A stretch of DNA of 47,638 nucleotides, taken from NCBI RefSeq assembly GCF_009900765.1, contig NZ_JAAABL010000031.1, positions 1-47,638 on the forward strand, in the 5' to 3' direction. The first letter of the stretch is position 1, and each line of letters starts with the position of its first letter. A program made the position numbers and the translations under genes. Shown here piece after piece: positions 17,741 through 25,075 of the stretch. This DNA comes from Rhodovarius lipocyclicus. Its GTDB lineage: Bacteria > Pseudomonadota > Alphaproteobacteria > Acetobacterales > Acetobacteraceae. The notes under the pieces were generated by a model. The model was not told the DNA's origin. It searched no databases and saw only the letters and a program-made list of their open reading frames with translations.

Positions 17741-18501
17741 TGCCGCGCTACGCGCTGCTGCTGGAATATGACGGCTCGGCCTTCCATGGCTGGCAGCGCC
17801 AGCCCAACGGTGCCTCCGTGCAGCAATCGCTGGAGGAAGCGGCCGCGAAACTGAACGGCGGCATCGTGCCCGTCTGCGTCGCCGCCGGCCGCACCGATGC
17901 CGGGGTGCACGCCGTGGGCCAAGTGGCCGACGTGACCGTCAGCACCGACCTGCGCCCGGACAAGCTGCGCCTGGCCCTCAACTTCCACCTGCTGCCCGCG
18001 CCCGTGGTCGTGCGCGCCGCGGCCTATGCGCCCGAGGAATGGTCCCCCCGCTTCTCCGCCATCCACCGCGCCTACCGCTACCGCATCCTCAACCGCCCGG
18101 CCCGGCCGGCGCTGGATGCCGGGCGCGTCTGGCACCTGCCCTTCGCCCTGGACGCCGAGGCCATGCACCGCGCCGCACAGACCCTGCTGGGCCGGCACGA
18201 TTTCTCGGCCTTCCGCGCGGCCTCCTGCCAGGCCAAATCCGCACTGCGCACGCTGGACCGGCTGGCCGTGTTCCGCTCCGGCGAGGAAATCCACATCGAA
18301 GCCGAAGCCCGCAGCTTCCTGCACCACCAGGTGCGCAACCTGGTCGGCACATTGGCCCCCGTCGGCCTCGGCCGCCGCCCGGAACACTGGCCACGCGAGG
18401 TACTGGACGGCCAGGACCGCCGCCGCGCGGGCGAAACCGCACCGCCGGATGGGCTGTGCTTCATGCGCGTGGAGTACCCGGAGACGCTGGACTGGCATTG
18501 A
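17740..18501 (+). CDS. truA: tRNA pseudouridine synthase A
   Basis: A 253-residue enzyme that isomerises uridines 38-40 in tRNA anticodon arms. The catalytic aspartate is Asp53 in AAGRTDAGVHA. Other family motifs are LEYDGSAFHGWQRQP at the start, HRAYRYRI, HDFSAFRAASCQAKS and FLHHQVRNLVGTL. Length matches the family. The start codon shares one base with the fmt stop (TAATG), so translation is coupled. It is the last gene of the operon and is followed by the repeat/hairpin element at 18522-18712, which should terminate transcription. Confidence 0.97.
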   Translation: MPRYALLLEYDGSAFHGWQRQPNGASVQQSLEEAAAKLNGGIVPVCVAAGRTDAGVHAVGQVADVTVSTDLRPDKLRLALNFHLLPAPVVVRAAAYAPEEWSPRFSAIHRAYRYRILNRPARPALDAGRVWHLPFALDAEAMHRAAQTLLGRHDFSAFRAASCQAKSALRTLDRLAVFRSGEEIHIEAEARSFLHHQVRNLVGTLAPVGLGRRPEHWPREVLDGQDRRRAGETAPPDGLCFMRVEYPETLDWH

Positions 18502-18521
18502 TGGGCGGTTCGGGGGGCAAG

Positions 18522-18590
18522 GGCGATGCGAGGAGGGCTCTGCCCCCCTCGCGCTCCCCCCGCCAGGAGCCGAAAGGCCCCTGGACCCCA
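18522..18590 (+). repeat. Interspersed GC-rich repeat, copy A
   Basis: These 69 bases match 47538-47606 with about two differences (GAGGAGGG versus GAGAGGGG). Recognisable blocks are GGGCTCTGCCCCCC, CGCGCTCCCCCCGCC, AGGAGCCGAAAGGC and CCCTGGACCCCA. It sits 20 bases after truA and is followed directly by the 18595-18639 hairpin. Confidence 0.85.
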
Positions 18591-18594
18591 GAAG

Positions 18595-18639
18595 TTGAAA
18601 AAGCCGGGAGGGGACATCGTCCCCTCCCGGCTTTTTCAA
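18595..18639. terminator. Bidirectional hairpin terminator
   Basis: A perfect 21-bp inverted repeat (18595-18615 with 18619-18639) with a three-base loop ATC. The outer ends are TTGAAAAA and TTTTTCAA, so a GC-rich stem is flanked by a T-run in both directions. It lies between convergent truA and the dapDE operon and should stop both. The same hairpin begins again at 47613, cut by the window end. Confidence 0.9.
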
Positions 18640-18649
18640 TAACTCCCGG

Positions 18650-18712
18650 TTTCCAAAGGCCTCCCGGCCTTTGGCGGGTGGGGGTGCGGGGGAGGGCAGA
18701 GCCCTTCCCCGC
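18650..18712 (-). repeat. Inverted, diverged member of the GC-rich repeat family
   Basis: On the minus strand this reads GGGCTCTGCCCTCCCCC, CGCACCCCCACCCGCCA, AAGGCCGGGAGGCC and TTTGGAAACC. This is the same block order as copy A but in opposite orientation and clearly diverged. With copy A it brackets the terminator hairpin. Confidence 0.6.
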
Positions 18713-18718
18713 TCCGCC

Positions 18719-19216
18719 CTACCCCCCGATCAACCCATGGATGAACAGTCCCAGCGCCAGGTCCAGCAGCACGAACAGCACGGCCATGGCGCCGGGTGTG
18801 CCGAGTGCGGTGCGGGTCACGAACCATTCCAGCCACAGCGCGTAGCCGACCGCGACCAGGGACAGGATCTGGGCTGGCGCGCCGGGCAGCAGTTGGCCGA
18901 TGGCGGTGGCGGCCACCAGGGCCGCGTACTGGATCAGGTTGGTCCAGTTCCAGGCGGCCATGAAGCGTGGCCAGGCCTTGCCGTATCCCGCGACGCGGGC
19001 CATCGCCTCCGAGGCGAGGGCGAAGCCGAGCCAGGTGGTGGTGAAGCTGAGGGCTTCGCGCAGCCAGGGCAGCGTGATGCCATCCTCCCCGCCGGCGAGG
19101 CGCGCCAGGGCGAAGAACAGCGGATAGCTGAGCAACATGGCCCAGAAGCTGCGGTGGGTTTCCTGGGGGGTGCCCTCGAACACCGAGAGGCCTTCGGCCC
19201 GTCCGCGCGCCAGCAT
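18719..19216 (-). CDS. Small multi-spanning membrane protein (Yip1-like)
   Basis: A 165-residue protein from the first ATG, or 184 residues if translation begins at a CTG at 19273. It has about four to five hydrophobic segments (FWAMLLSYPLFFALARL, the segment around NWTNLIQYAALVAATAI, ILSLVAVGYALWLEWF, and AVLFVLLDLALGLFIHGLI), reminiscent of alphaproteobacterial Yip1-domain proteins. The frame upstream of the ATG reads [17 protein letters not shown], which looks like native N-terminal sequence, and its CTG overlaps the dapE TGA as CTGA, where related genes typically have ATGA. So either a rare CTG start or an internal ATG is used. It ends the dapD-dapE operon. Function unknown. Confidence 0.65.
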   Translation of the reverse strand: MLARGRAEGLSVFEGTPQETHRSFWAMLLSYPLFFALARLAGGEDGITLPWLREALSFTTTWLGFALASEAMARVAGYGKAWPRFMAAWNWTNLIQYAALVAATAIGQLLPGAPAQILSLVAVGYALWLEWFVTRTALGTPGAMAVLFVLLDLALGLFIHGLIGG

Positions 19217-19269
19217 CTGGGCGCCGAGCAGGCCGGCGATGATGTGGCGGGCGGCGGGGATGGGATGGG

Positions 19270-20421
19270 TCAGGCGAAGAACTCCTGGATGACGGCCGCG
19301 TAGAGGCGCGAGAGGGCCTGAAGTTCGGCCACCGGCACGCGTTCGTCCACCTGGTGCATGGTGCTGCCGACCAGGCCGAGTTCCGCCACCGGGCAATAGC
19401 GCGTGATGAAGCGCGCGTCGGAGGTGCCGCCCCCGGTGTCGAGCTTCGGCGTGGCGTTGGTGGCGCGGGTGGTGGCGCGGGCCAGCGCCTCCACGAAGGG
19501 GCCGGGCTGGGTCAGGAAGCTCTCGCCGCTGACCACCACGCGCAGGTCGTGGCGGGGCGCGTGGCGGGTCAGCACCTCACGCAGATATTCCGTCAGCTTC
19601 GCGCTGGTGTGGCGCTCGTTGAAGCGGATGTTGAGAAAGCAGCGCGCCTCGGCGGGGATGACGTTGGTGGCGGTGTTGTCCACCTGCAGGCCGGTCACCT
19701 GCAGGGTCGTCGCCTCGAACCACTCGCTGCCGGTGTCGATGGGCGTGGAGGTCAGTTCGGCCAGCGCCGCGACCAGCCGGTGGACGGGGTTGTCGGCTTT
19801 CTGCGGATAGGCGCTGTGGCCCTGGGTGCCGTGCACGGTGACATAGGCGTTCATGCTGCCGCGCCGGCCGATCTTCAGCGTGTCGCCCAGCGTGACCTTG
19901 CTGGTGGGCTCGCCCACCAGGCAGGCGTCGGGGATCTGGCCGTTGGCGGCCATCCACTCCAGCACCTTGACGGTGCCGTTGACGGAGGGGCCTTCCTCGT
20001 CGCCGGTGATGAGCAGGGAGAGGCTGCCGGGCACATCGTCCGGGATGGCGGCGATGAAGGCGGCGATGTCGCCCTTCATGTCCTGCGCGCCGCGGCCATA
20101 GAGGATGCCGTCATGCACCTCGGCGGCGAAGGGCGGGTAGCGCCATTGGGCCTCGTCGCCCGGGGGCACCACGTCGGTGTGGCCGGCGAAGCAGAAATGC
20201 GGGCTGGCGGTGCCGCGCCGGGCGAACAGATTGTCCACCTCGGCGAAGGGCAGGCGCCAGCAGGTGAAGCCCAGCGATTCGAGGGCGCCCTGGACCACAT
20301 CCAGCGCGCCGTCATCGGCGGGGGTGACGCTGCGGCGGCGGATCAGCGCCTGGGCGAGGGCCAGCGCGTCGCGCGCCGCCGCCGCCCCTTCTGATTTCGC
20401 CGCCGACACCGGGTCAGTCAC
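19270..20421 (-). CDS. dapE: Succinyl-diaminopimelate desuccinylase
   Basis: A 383-residue M20 zinc hydrolase that releases LL-diaminopimelate from its N-succinyl form, for lysine and peptidoglycan. Metal and catalytic residues are in place: His81 and Asp83 in [12 protein letters not shown], bridging Asp114 in GRGAQDMKG, and the pair Glu142/Glu143 in ITGDEEG, with a C-terminal His in GSTMHQVDE. The dimerisation domain lies at about 180-290. Translation starts at GTG 20421, within GTGACTGA, so it overlaps the dapD stop by eight bases. Confidence 0.95.
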   Translation of the reverse strand: MTDPVSAAKSEGAAAARDALALAQALIRRRSVTPADDGALDVVQGALESLGFTCWRLPFAEVDNLFARRGTASPHFCFAGHTDVVPPGDEAQWRYPPFAAEVHDGILYGRGAQDMKGDIAAFIAAIPDDVPGSLSLLITGDEEGPSVNGTVKVLEWMAANGQIPDACLVGEPTSKVTLGDTLKIGRRGSMNAYVTVHGTQGHSAYPQKADNPVHRLVAALAELTSTPIDTGSEWFEATTLQVTGLQVDNTATNVIPAEARCFLNIRFNERHTSAKLTEYLREVLTRHAPRHDLRVVVSGESFLTQPGPFVEALARATTRATNATPKLDTGGGTSDARFITRYCPVAELGLVGSTMHQVDERVPVAELQALSRLYAAVIQEFFA

Positions 20422-21238
20422 GCAGCAGGTCGTTGATGCTGGTCTTGCTGCGGGTCTGGGCGTCCACGCGCTTCACGATCACGGCGCAGTACAGGCTGGG
20501 GCCCGGCGTGCCGTCCGGCAGCGGCTTGCCCGGCATGTTGCCCGGCACCACGACGGAATAGGACGGCACGCGGCCAATGAAGATCTCGCCCGTGTTGCGG
20601 TCGATGATCTTGGTCGTGGCCGACAGGAACACGCCCATCGACAGCACGGAGCCCTTCTCGACGATCACGCCTTCCACCACCTCGGAGCGCGCGCCGATGA
20701 AGCAGTCATCCTCGATGACGACCGGGTTGGCCTGCAGCGGCTCCAGCACGCCGCCGATGCCCACGCCGCCCGAAAGGTGCACGTTCTTGCCGATCTGCGC
20801 GCAGGAACCGACGGTGGCCCAGGTATCGACCATGGTGTTGGCGCCGACATAGGCGCCCAGGTTCACGAAGGAGGGCATCAGCACCACATTCGGCGCGATG
20901 AAGGCGGAGCGGCGGGCGACGGCCCCCGGCACGGCGCGGAAACCCGCTTCCTTCCACCGGTTCTCGCCCCAGCCTTCCCACTTCAGCGGCACCTTGTCAT
21001 AGGCGCCCACGCCCGTGTCCATCGGCGCGCTGTCGGTCAGGCGGAAGCTGAGCAGGACGGCCTGTTTCAGCCACTGGTTCACCACCCAGCCGCTCGCGGT
21101 GGGCTCGGCCACGCGGGCCTGGCCGCGGTCAAGCATTTCCAGCGCGGCCTCGACGGCCTCGCGCGCTTCGCCTTGCGTGCCGGAATTGATGGTGTCGCGG
21201 CGTTCCCAAAGGGCTTCGATGGTGGCTTGCAGGGTCAT
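20414..21238 (-). CDS. dapD: Tetrahydrodipicolinate N-succinyltransferase
   Basis: A 274-residue left-handed beta-helix acyltransferase that succinylates tetrahydrodipicolinate, the step before dapE in the succinylase lysine/DAP route. The hexapeptide-repeat region runs from about 105 to 235 ([36 protein letters not shown] and [18 protein letters not shown]). The N-terminal helical part begins [23 protein letters not shown] precedes the ATG at 21238; an upstream ATG in the same frame lacks homology. First gene of the dapD-dapE-membrane protein operon. Confidence 0.96.
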   Translation of the reverse strand: MTLQATIEALWERRDTINSGTQGEAREAVEAALEMLDRGQARVAEPTASGWVVNQWLKQAVLLSFRLTDSAPMDTGVGAYDKVPLKWEGWGENRWKEAGFRAVPGAVARRSAFIAPNVVLMPSFVNLGAYVGANTMVDTWATVGSCAQIGKNVHLSGGVGIGGVLEPLQANPVVIEDDCFIGARSEVVEGVIVEKGSVLSMGVFLSATTKIIDRNTGEIFIGRVPSYSVVVPGNMPGKPLPDGTPGPSLYCAVIVKRVDAQTRSKTSINDLLRD

Positions 21239-21304
21239 GTCTTGGTCTCCGCCGCTGTGATTCGCAGCGGCGGGGCGTTCCGTCAATCGGCGGGGGCGGG
21301 GGAT

Positions 21305-21922
21305 TCAGCCCATCGCCAATTCGCGCAACCGCACCCGCGCCGCCGCCAGCGCGCCGTCCAGCCCCGCAGGGTCCGCGTTGGTGGCCTGGATCACCACCGC
21401 CTCGACCGAGGGGATGCCGATGAAACCCAGCACATGGCGCAAATAGGGGGTGACGAAATCCGCCGCCGCGAAGCGCGCGCCCGCCTCATAGCCGCCGGCG
21501 CCATAGGCCGCGACGACGATGGCGCGGCGCGGATGCGCGATGCCGGCGAAATCCCGCCCGTCGAAGGCCACGGTGCGGTGGATGCGCACCACATGGTCGA
21601 TCCAGGCCTTCAGCGCCGAGGGCACCCCGAAATTGTACATGGCGGTGGTGATGAGCAGCGCGTCGGCGGCCTGCACCTCCGCGATCAGCGCATCCGACAG
21701 CGCGGTGGCGGCGCGCAGTTCGGGGGTCCGCGCCTCGGCGGGGGAGAAGAAGCCCGCGATGGTGGGCTGATCGATATGGGGCACCGGCGCCCGCGCCAGG
21801 TCGCGCCGGCTGAGGGCATGGCCCGGCCGGGCGGTCCAGGCGGCGGCGAAGACATCGCCGAGATCGCGGGAGACGGAGCCCGAAAGGCGGGCGCTGGCGT
21901 CAATGCGGAGCAGATGGGGCAT
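21305..21922 (-). CDS. azoR: FMN-dependent NADH-azoreductase
   Basis: A 205-residue flavodoxin-fold quinone/azo reductase of the AzoR family. It starts MPHLLRIDASARLSGSVSRDL, the FMN phosphate loop (S-x-R-x-x-x-S-x-S). TTAMYNFGVPSALKAWIDHVVR is the flavin-contact segment (M-Y-N-F-x-x-P-x-x-L-K), and AAYGAGGYEAG matches the second flavin-ring loop. AzoR enzymes carry out two-electron reduction of quinones with NADH, which protects against quinone stress. Neighbouring genes encode other quinone/catechol functions. It is on the same strand as the serine hydrolase gene 95 bases upstream. Confidence 0.9.
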   Translation of the reverse strand: MPHLLRIDASARLSGSVSRDLGDVFAAAWTARPGHALSRRDLARAPVPHIDQPTIAGFFSPAEARTPELRAATALSDALIAEVQAADALLITTAMYNFGVPSALKAWIDHVVRIHRTVAFDGRDFAGIAHPRRAIVVAAYGAGGYEAGARFAAADFVTPYLRHVLGFIGIPSVEAVVIQATNADPAGLDGALAAARVRLRELAMG

Positions 21923-22017
21923 GCGGGGTGTCCGGTCTGGAAGACCGGGAGATGGGCGCGGGCGGCGCGGGGGGTATGCCCGGGCGCCGCAAGAGATTTG
22001 TGCGGCGCACGCAACAA

Positions 22018-22869
22018 TCAGCCCAGCAGCAGGCGCGCCGCCTCCCGCTCCAGCCGGTCGCCCTCCGCGCCCTCGGCGAAACCCGCGACGCAATCGCCGG
22101 TATCGGGCCGGCGATAGGCGATGATGGCGCTGCCCGGCCCGCCGCCGGTGTGGCCTTCCATGCGGATGCCGGGCGCGACCTCCCCCGCCATCAGCCCCAG
22201 CCCATAGGCCGGCGCCAGCCAGGGCCGGCCCGGCAGCGGCCTGCCCACCGGCAGGGCCGCGCGCATCTCCGCCAGCAGGGCGGGCGGCAGCAGCGGGCCG
22301 GTGAACAGACGGTGCAGGAACAGGGCCATCTCCTCGACCGGCCCCACCAGCAACCCATGATAGACCCAGCCGGGATCATAGGCGGGATGGCCCGGCACGC
22401 CGGGGGCGGCCGCCAGCGCCGTGGCCGAAAGCCCCAGCGGGCGCAGCACCAGGGCGGACAGCGCGGGGCCGAGCGGCAGGCCCGTCCGTGCCTCGACCAG
22501 CCGGCGCAGATGCAGGTAGCCGATGTTGGAATAGGAAAAGCCGGGCGCGGGCGGGGAAAGGCGGGCGGCGCGGGCCAGCATGGCCTCGGGCGGCCAGGCG
22601 GGGCCGCCGGCCGCCACCGCCGCATGGTATTCCGCCAGCCAGCCGTAATCCGGCAGGCCGGCGCGATGCAGCAGCAGCGCGCGCGGGGTGGCGCCGGGCC
22701 CGGGCAGCGGGGCGTCCAGATCGACCAGCCCATCGCGCGCCAGCGCCAGCACGGCGGCGGTCAGGACGGTCTTGGTCAGGCTCCACCAGGGCACGGGCCT
22801 GCCCGCGCGGCCGGGCGCGATCCGCCCGTGGCGCAGCACCACGACATCGTCGGAAACAGGCGGCGCCAT
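22018..22869 (-). CDS. Serine hydrolase of the beta-lactamase (class C/PBP) family
   Basis: A 283-residue compact serine hydrolase. The three family motifs are visible: SLTK (Ser30 nucleophile, Lys33), YSN (Tyr113-Asn115) and HTGG near residue 238. The YxN and HxG versions place it with class C-like esterases and carboxypeptidases rather than TEM-type enzymes. No clear signal peptide is seen, so it may be cytoplasmic, which argues against drug resistance. The protein is short for this family and begins close to the SxxK motif, so either the true start is further upstream in another context or the N-terminal strand region is reduced. Substrate unknown. Confidence 0.8.
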   Translation of the reverse strand: MAPPVSDDVVVLRHGRIAPGRAGRPVPWWSLTKTVLTAAVLALARDGLVDLDAPLPGPGATPRALLLHRAGLPDYGWLAEYHAAVAAGGPAWPPEAMLARAARLSPPAPGFSYSNIGYLHLRRLVEARTGLPLGPALSALVLRPLGLSATALAAAPGVPGHPAYDPGWVYHGLLVGPVEEMALFLHRLFTGPLLPPALLAEMRAALPVGRPLPGRPWLAPAYGLGLMAGEVAPGIRMEGHTGGGPGSAIIAYRRPDTGDCVAGFAEGAEGDRLEREAARLLLG

Positions 22870-23147
22870 CGCGGCCCCCGGGCGTTATTAATTTCGAAAT
22901 CAAAACGACAAATGATCCGCCTATCGTTCCGCTATGGGCGCGTTCTCACTTGGCGCCGTTTTGAGTCGGCGGGAATCACCCAGCACGGTTTTTGATACAC
23001 AACTCAAGTTTTTTGAACATCCGAATGCATGCAGAAGCATGATTACCGCCCCTTTTGCGAAATTTCGCGGAATACCCTTCTACGCATCACAGAGATGTGA
23101 TTCGTTTGGGAAGTTCTACTTATGGTTGCAAAGCTCAGGGGTGAATA
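22870..23147. other. AT-richer intergenic segment
   Basis: This 278-base stretch is conspicuously less GC-rich than its surroundings (runs such as TTATTAATTTCGAAATCAAAA, here given in part: TTATTAATTTCGAAATC). It separates the divergent serine hydrolase and small hypothetical genes, and probably holds promoters for both. A frame from 22934 to 23209 crosses it, but codon use is atypical and I do not call it. Confidence 0.5.
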
Positions 23148-23393
23148 ATGTACAATTTCAACAGCTTAGAATTAGATCATTTATGCATGCAGACGACGCC
23201 GGCCGCTGACAATCCGCAGGATGCCCTTTCAGGCATGCAGCGCTGCATCAGAATGGTCGAATATGTGGCCGCGATCTTGGACAAGGCCAATGAAATGGAA
23301 GCGAGGTTGGCAGGCCACATCCTGCAGGACGCGCTCCATCATCTGCGCAGCCTCTCGCAACCGATGACAGCCCCTATGCTTCCGGCGATCTGA
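23148..23393 (+). CDS. Small hypothetical protein in atypical-composition DNA
   Basis: An 81-residue protein with no recognised family. AGGGGTGA lies three bases before the ATG, a good though close ribosome-binding site. The sequence suggests two helices (MQRCIRMVEYVAAILDKANEMEARLAGHI and following residues), with a Met-rich tail. The 5' part is AT-rich compared with the window and may be acquired DNA. Its stop at 23391-23393 coincides with the point where the glutathionyl-hydroquinone reductase pseudogene loses homology, so the gene may have arrived with, or been created by, the rearrangement that damaged that neighbour. Confidence 0.45.
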   Translation: MYNFNSLELDHLCMQTTPAADNPQDALSGMQRCIRMVEYVAAILDKANEMEARLAGHILQDALHHLRSLSQPMTAPMLPAI

Positions 23394-23701
23394 CACCCCG
23401 CGCAGATTGCATTTGGACAGCCCGTGATAGGCGGCGTCGAAGCGCACCAGCGTGACGAACAGGCGGATGTCGCTCTCGGTCAGGGTCTCGCCCAGTAGGA
23501 AGGGGCCGCCTTGGGCCAGCCGCGCCTCCAGTTCGGCCAGTTGGCGAAGACGTCGCGGAAGGCGGCCTCATAGGCGGGCTGGGTGGTGGCGAAGCCCGCG
23601 CGGTACACGCCGTTGTTCAGGCTGGGATAAATGCGCTCGCTCAGCGCATCGGTCGCCTGCACCGGCTGCCAGTCGGCCGCCCAGCGGCCATCGACCAGCA
23701 T
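23394..23701 (-). pseudogene. Glutathionyl-hydroquinone reductase (YqjG/EcM4-like) remnant
   Basis: Three kinds of damage are visible in a gene that once encoded a glutathione-transferase-fold quinone reductase of about 320 residues. The start MLVDGRWAADWQPV is intact, but about 150 residues including the catalytic Cys region are missing, and the frame resumes at ALSERIYPSLNNGVYRAGFA. After F-R-D-V-F-A the frame shifts by one base (one C lost from a C-run near 23545); the correct continuation QLAELEARLAQGG, TESDIRLFVTLVRFDAAYHG and KCNLRG lies in the next frame. The C-terminal third is lost at about 23394. It follows the VOC gene by three bases, so it was the last gene of a LysR-DoxX-VOC-YqjG set. 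Confidence 0.85.
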
Positions 23702-23704
23702 GGG

Positions 23705-24520
23705 TTACGCGGCCACCAGGGCCGGCACCAGGGCGATCGGCGTGCCCCAGGGGTCGGTCAGCGGCGCTTGCGGCAGCTTGGCGAGGGTGGCCGCCAGCCG
23801 CTCGGGCGAGAGCGCCAGGCGCAGTTCCGTGAGGCCGGTCGAGGGCATCTCCCGCACCGGGGCGCCGCGGCTGTTCCAGATATTGGTGGCGATGTGGTGG
23901 TGATAGCCGTCCACCGCGTAGAAGGTGCCGCCCGGATACCGGCAGGTGATGCCGAGCCCCAGCGTGCCGGCATAGAAGGCCTCGGCCGGGGCGATGGCGC
24001 CCACCTGCAGGTGCACATGGCCGATGGTGGAACCGGCCGGGAAGCCCTTCCATTCCCCGCCTTGCCCCGCGGCCATCAGGTTTTCCAGGTCCAGCGCCTC
24101 GGTGCTCATCGTTACCTGGCCGTTATGCCAGGTCCAGCTTTCGGCCGGGCGGTCGGAATAGATCTCGATGCCGTTGCCCTCGGGGTCCGAGAGGTAGAGC
24201 GCCTCGCTCACCAGATGGTCGGAGGCACCGACCAGCGGCGCGCGCACCCGCGCCCCATGCCCCAGCCAGCGGCCGAGATCGGCGCGGGAGGGCAGCAGGA
24301 AGGCGGTGTGGAACAGCCCCGCCTCGCGGTTGGAGCGGCGGCGGGCGGCGGTGTCCTTGCGCAGTTCCAGCAGGGTGCGGCCTTCCACACCCAGGTTGGC
24401 GGAGGCGGCATCGGCGTGCAGCAGGTGCAGGCCGATGACGCGCTGGTAGAAATCGCTCATCCGGTCGAGGTCATGCACGGTGAGCGTGACCTGGCTGATG
24501 GCGAGGGTTTTCGTGGTCAT
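23705..24520 (-). CDS. VOC-family ring-cleavage dioxygenase-like protein (CatE-like)
   Basis: A 271-residue protein with two vicinal-oxygen-chelate modules (about 8-125 and 160-265). The first contains VTLTVHDLDRMSDFYQRVIGL and LYLSDPEGNGIEIYSD; the second TIGHVHLQVG, and HHHIATNIW. Metal ligands of the catechol 2,3-dioxygenase type are present in the second module (His in GHVHL, His in YHHHIA, and a Glu near TELRLAL). It is closest in layout to Bacillus CatE/MhqO enzymes, which remove catechols under quinone stress. It lies 38 bases downstream of the DoxX gene, as in the catDE pair. Confidence 0.85.
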   Translation of the reverse strand: MTTKTLAISQVTLTVHDLDRMSDFYQRVIGLHLLHADAASANLGVEGRTLLELRKDTAARRRSNREAGLFHTAFLLPSRADLGRWLGHGARVRAPLVGASDHLVSEALYLSDPEGNGIEIYSDRPAESWTWHNGQVTMSTEALDLENLMAAGQGGEWKGFPAGSTIGHVHLQVGAIAPAEAFYAGTLGLGITCRYPGGTFYAVDGYHHHIATNIWNSRGAPVREMPSTGLTELRLALSPERLAATLAKLPQAPLTDPWGTPIALVPALVAA

Positions 24521-24558
24521 GATGGGTCTCCTCGACCGGATAGGCGTGGTGGGCGCGG

Positions 24559-24963
24559 TTACTTGCCGAAGGTGGGGCGCAGGGCGCGGGCGCCGTCACC
24601 GACCAGGGCCAGGGCGATCAGGCCCACGATCCAGAAGGCGGGGAATTCCCAGCCGCCATTGGCATTGCTGAAGAAGAAGCCGGCCTTGCCGTGAACAGTG
24701 AAGATGGCGCCGAGCAGGACGGGGATCAATGCGATGGCCACGGCGCGGGCATAGATGCCCAGGATCAGCGCCACGGCGCCCAGCACTTCCCAGGCGATGG
24801 TGACATAGGCCAGCCAGCCCGGCAGGCCGAGGCTGCCGAAGAAGCCGGCGGTGCCGGCGGGGGTGAAGACGAAGATCTTCAGCCCGGCATGGGCCAGGAA
24901 CAGGATGCCCAGGCTGAGGCGCAGCAGAAGGGCGGCATAGGGGGCGGTGCGGGTGTCGATCAT
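24559..24963 (-). CDS. DoxX-family membrane protein
   Basis: A 134-residue protein with four transmembrane helices. The DoxX pattern is clear: LLRLSLGILFLAHAGLKIF at the start, TVAWEVLGAVALILGIYAR-like second and third helices, and HGKAGFFFSNANGGWEFP before the last. DoxX/CatD/MhqP proteins are membrane partners of thiol- or quinone-detoxifying enzymes in several bacteria, with biochemistry still open. AAGAGAG precedes the start at 24963. The gene lies between the LysR regulator and the VOC dioxygenase, all on one strand. Confidence 0.9.
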   Translation of the reverse strand: MIDTRTAPYAALLLRLSLGILFLAHAGLKIFVFTPAGTAGFFGSLGLPGWLAYVTIAWEVLGAVALILGIYARAVAIALIPVLLGAIFTVHGKAGFFFSNANGGWEFPAFWIVGLIALALVGDGARALRPTFGK

Positions 24964-25020
24964 GGGAACTCTCTTTCGGCGGAGGTGGTGGTGCCTGGGG
25001 AGAAGATACGCGGTTCCGAT

Positions 25021-25034
25021 TTGATTATTATCAA
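25021..25034. promoter_or_regulatory. Candidate LysR-type operator upstream of doxX
   Basis: TTGATTATTATCAA is a perfect 5-4-5 inverted repeat of the TTGAT/ATCAA type seen in LysR binding sites. It stands 58 bases before the DoxX start, in a short AT-rich patch. On the minus strand TTGATA within it could serve as a -35 element. A second inverted repeat, CCTTCC/GGAAGG, lies at 25053-25069 just after the LysR stop. Confidence 0.5.
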
Positions 25035-25075
25035 TGAATTTCAGCGATATTCCCTTCCGTATTGGAAGGAATAAT

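Noticed and set aside
22934-23209. A 91-codon plus-strand frame in the AT-richer gap
   Set aside because: No ribosome-binding site or family; overlaps the better-supported start at 23148 and has irregular codon use.
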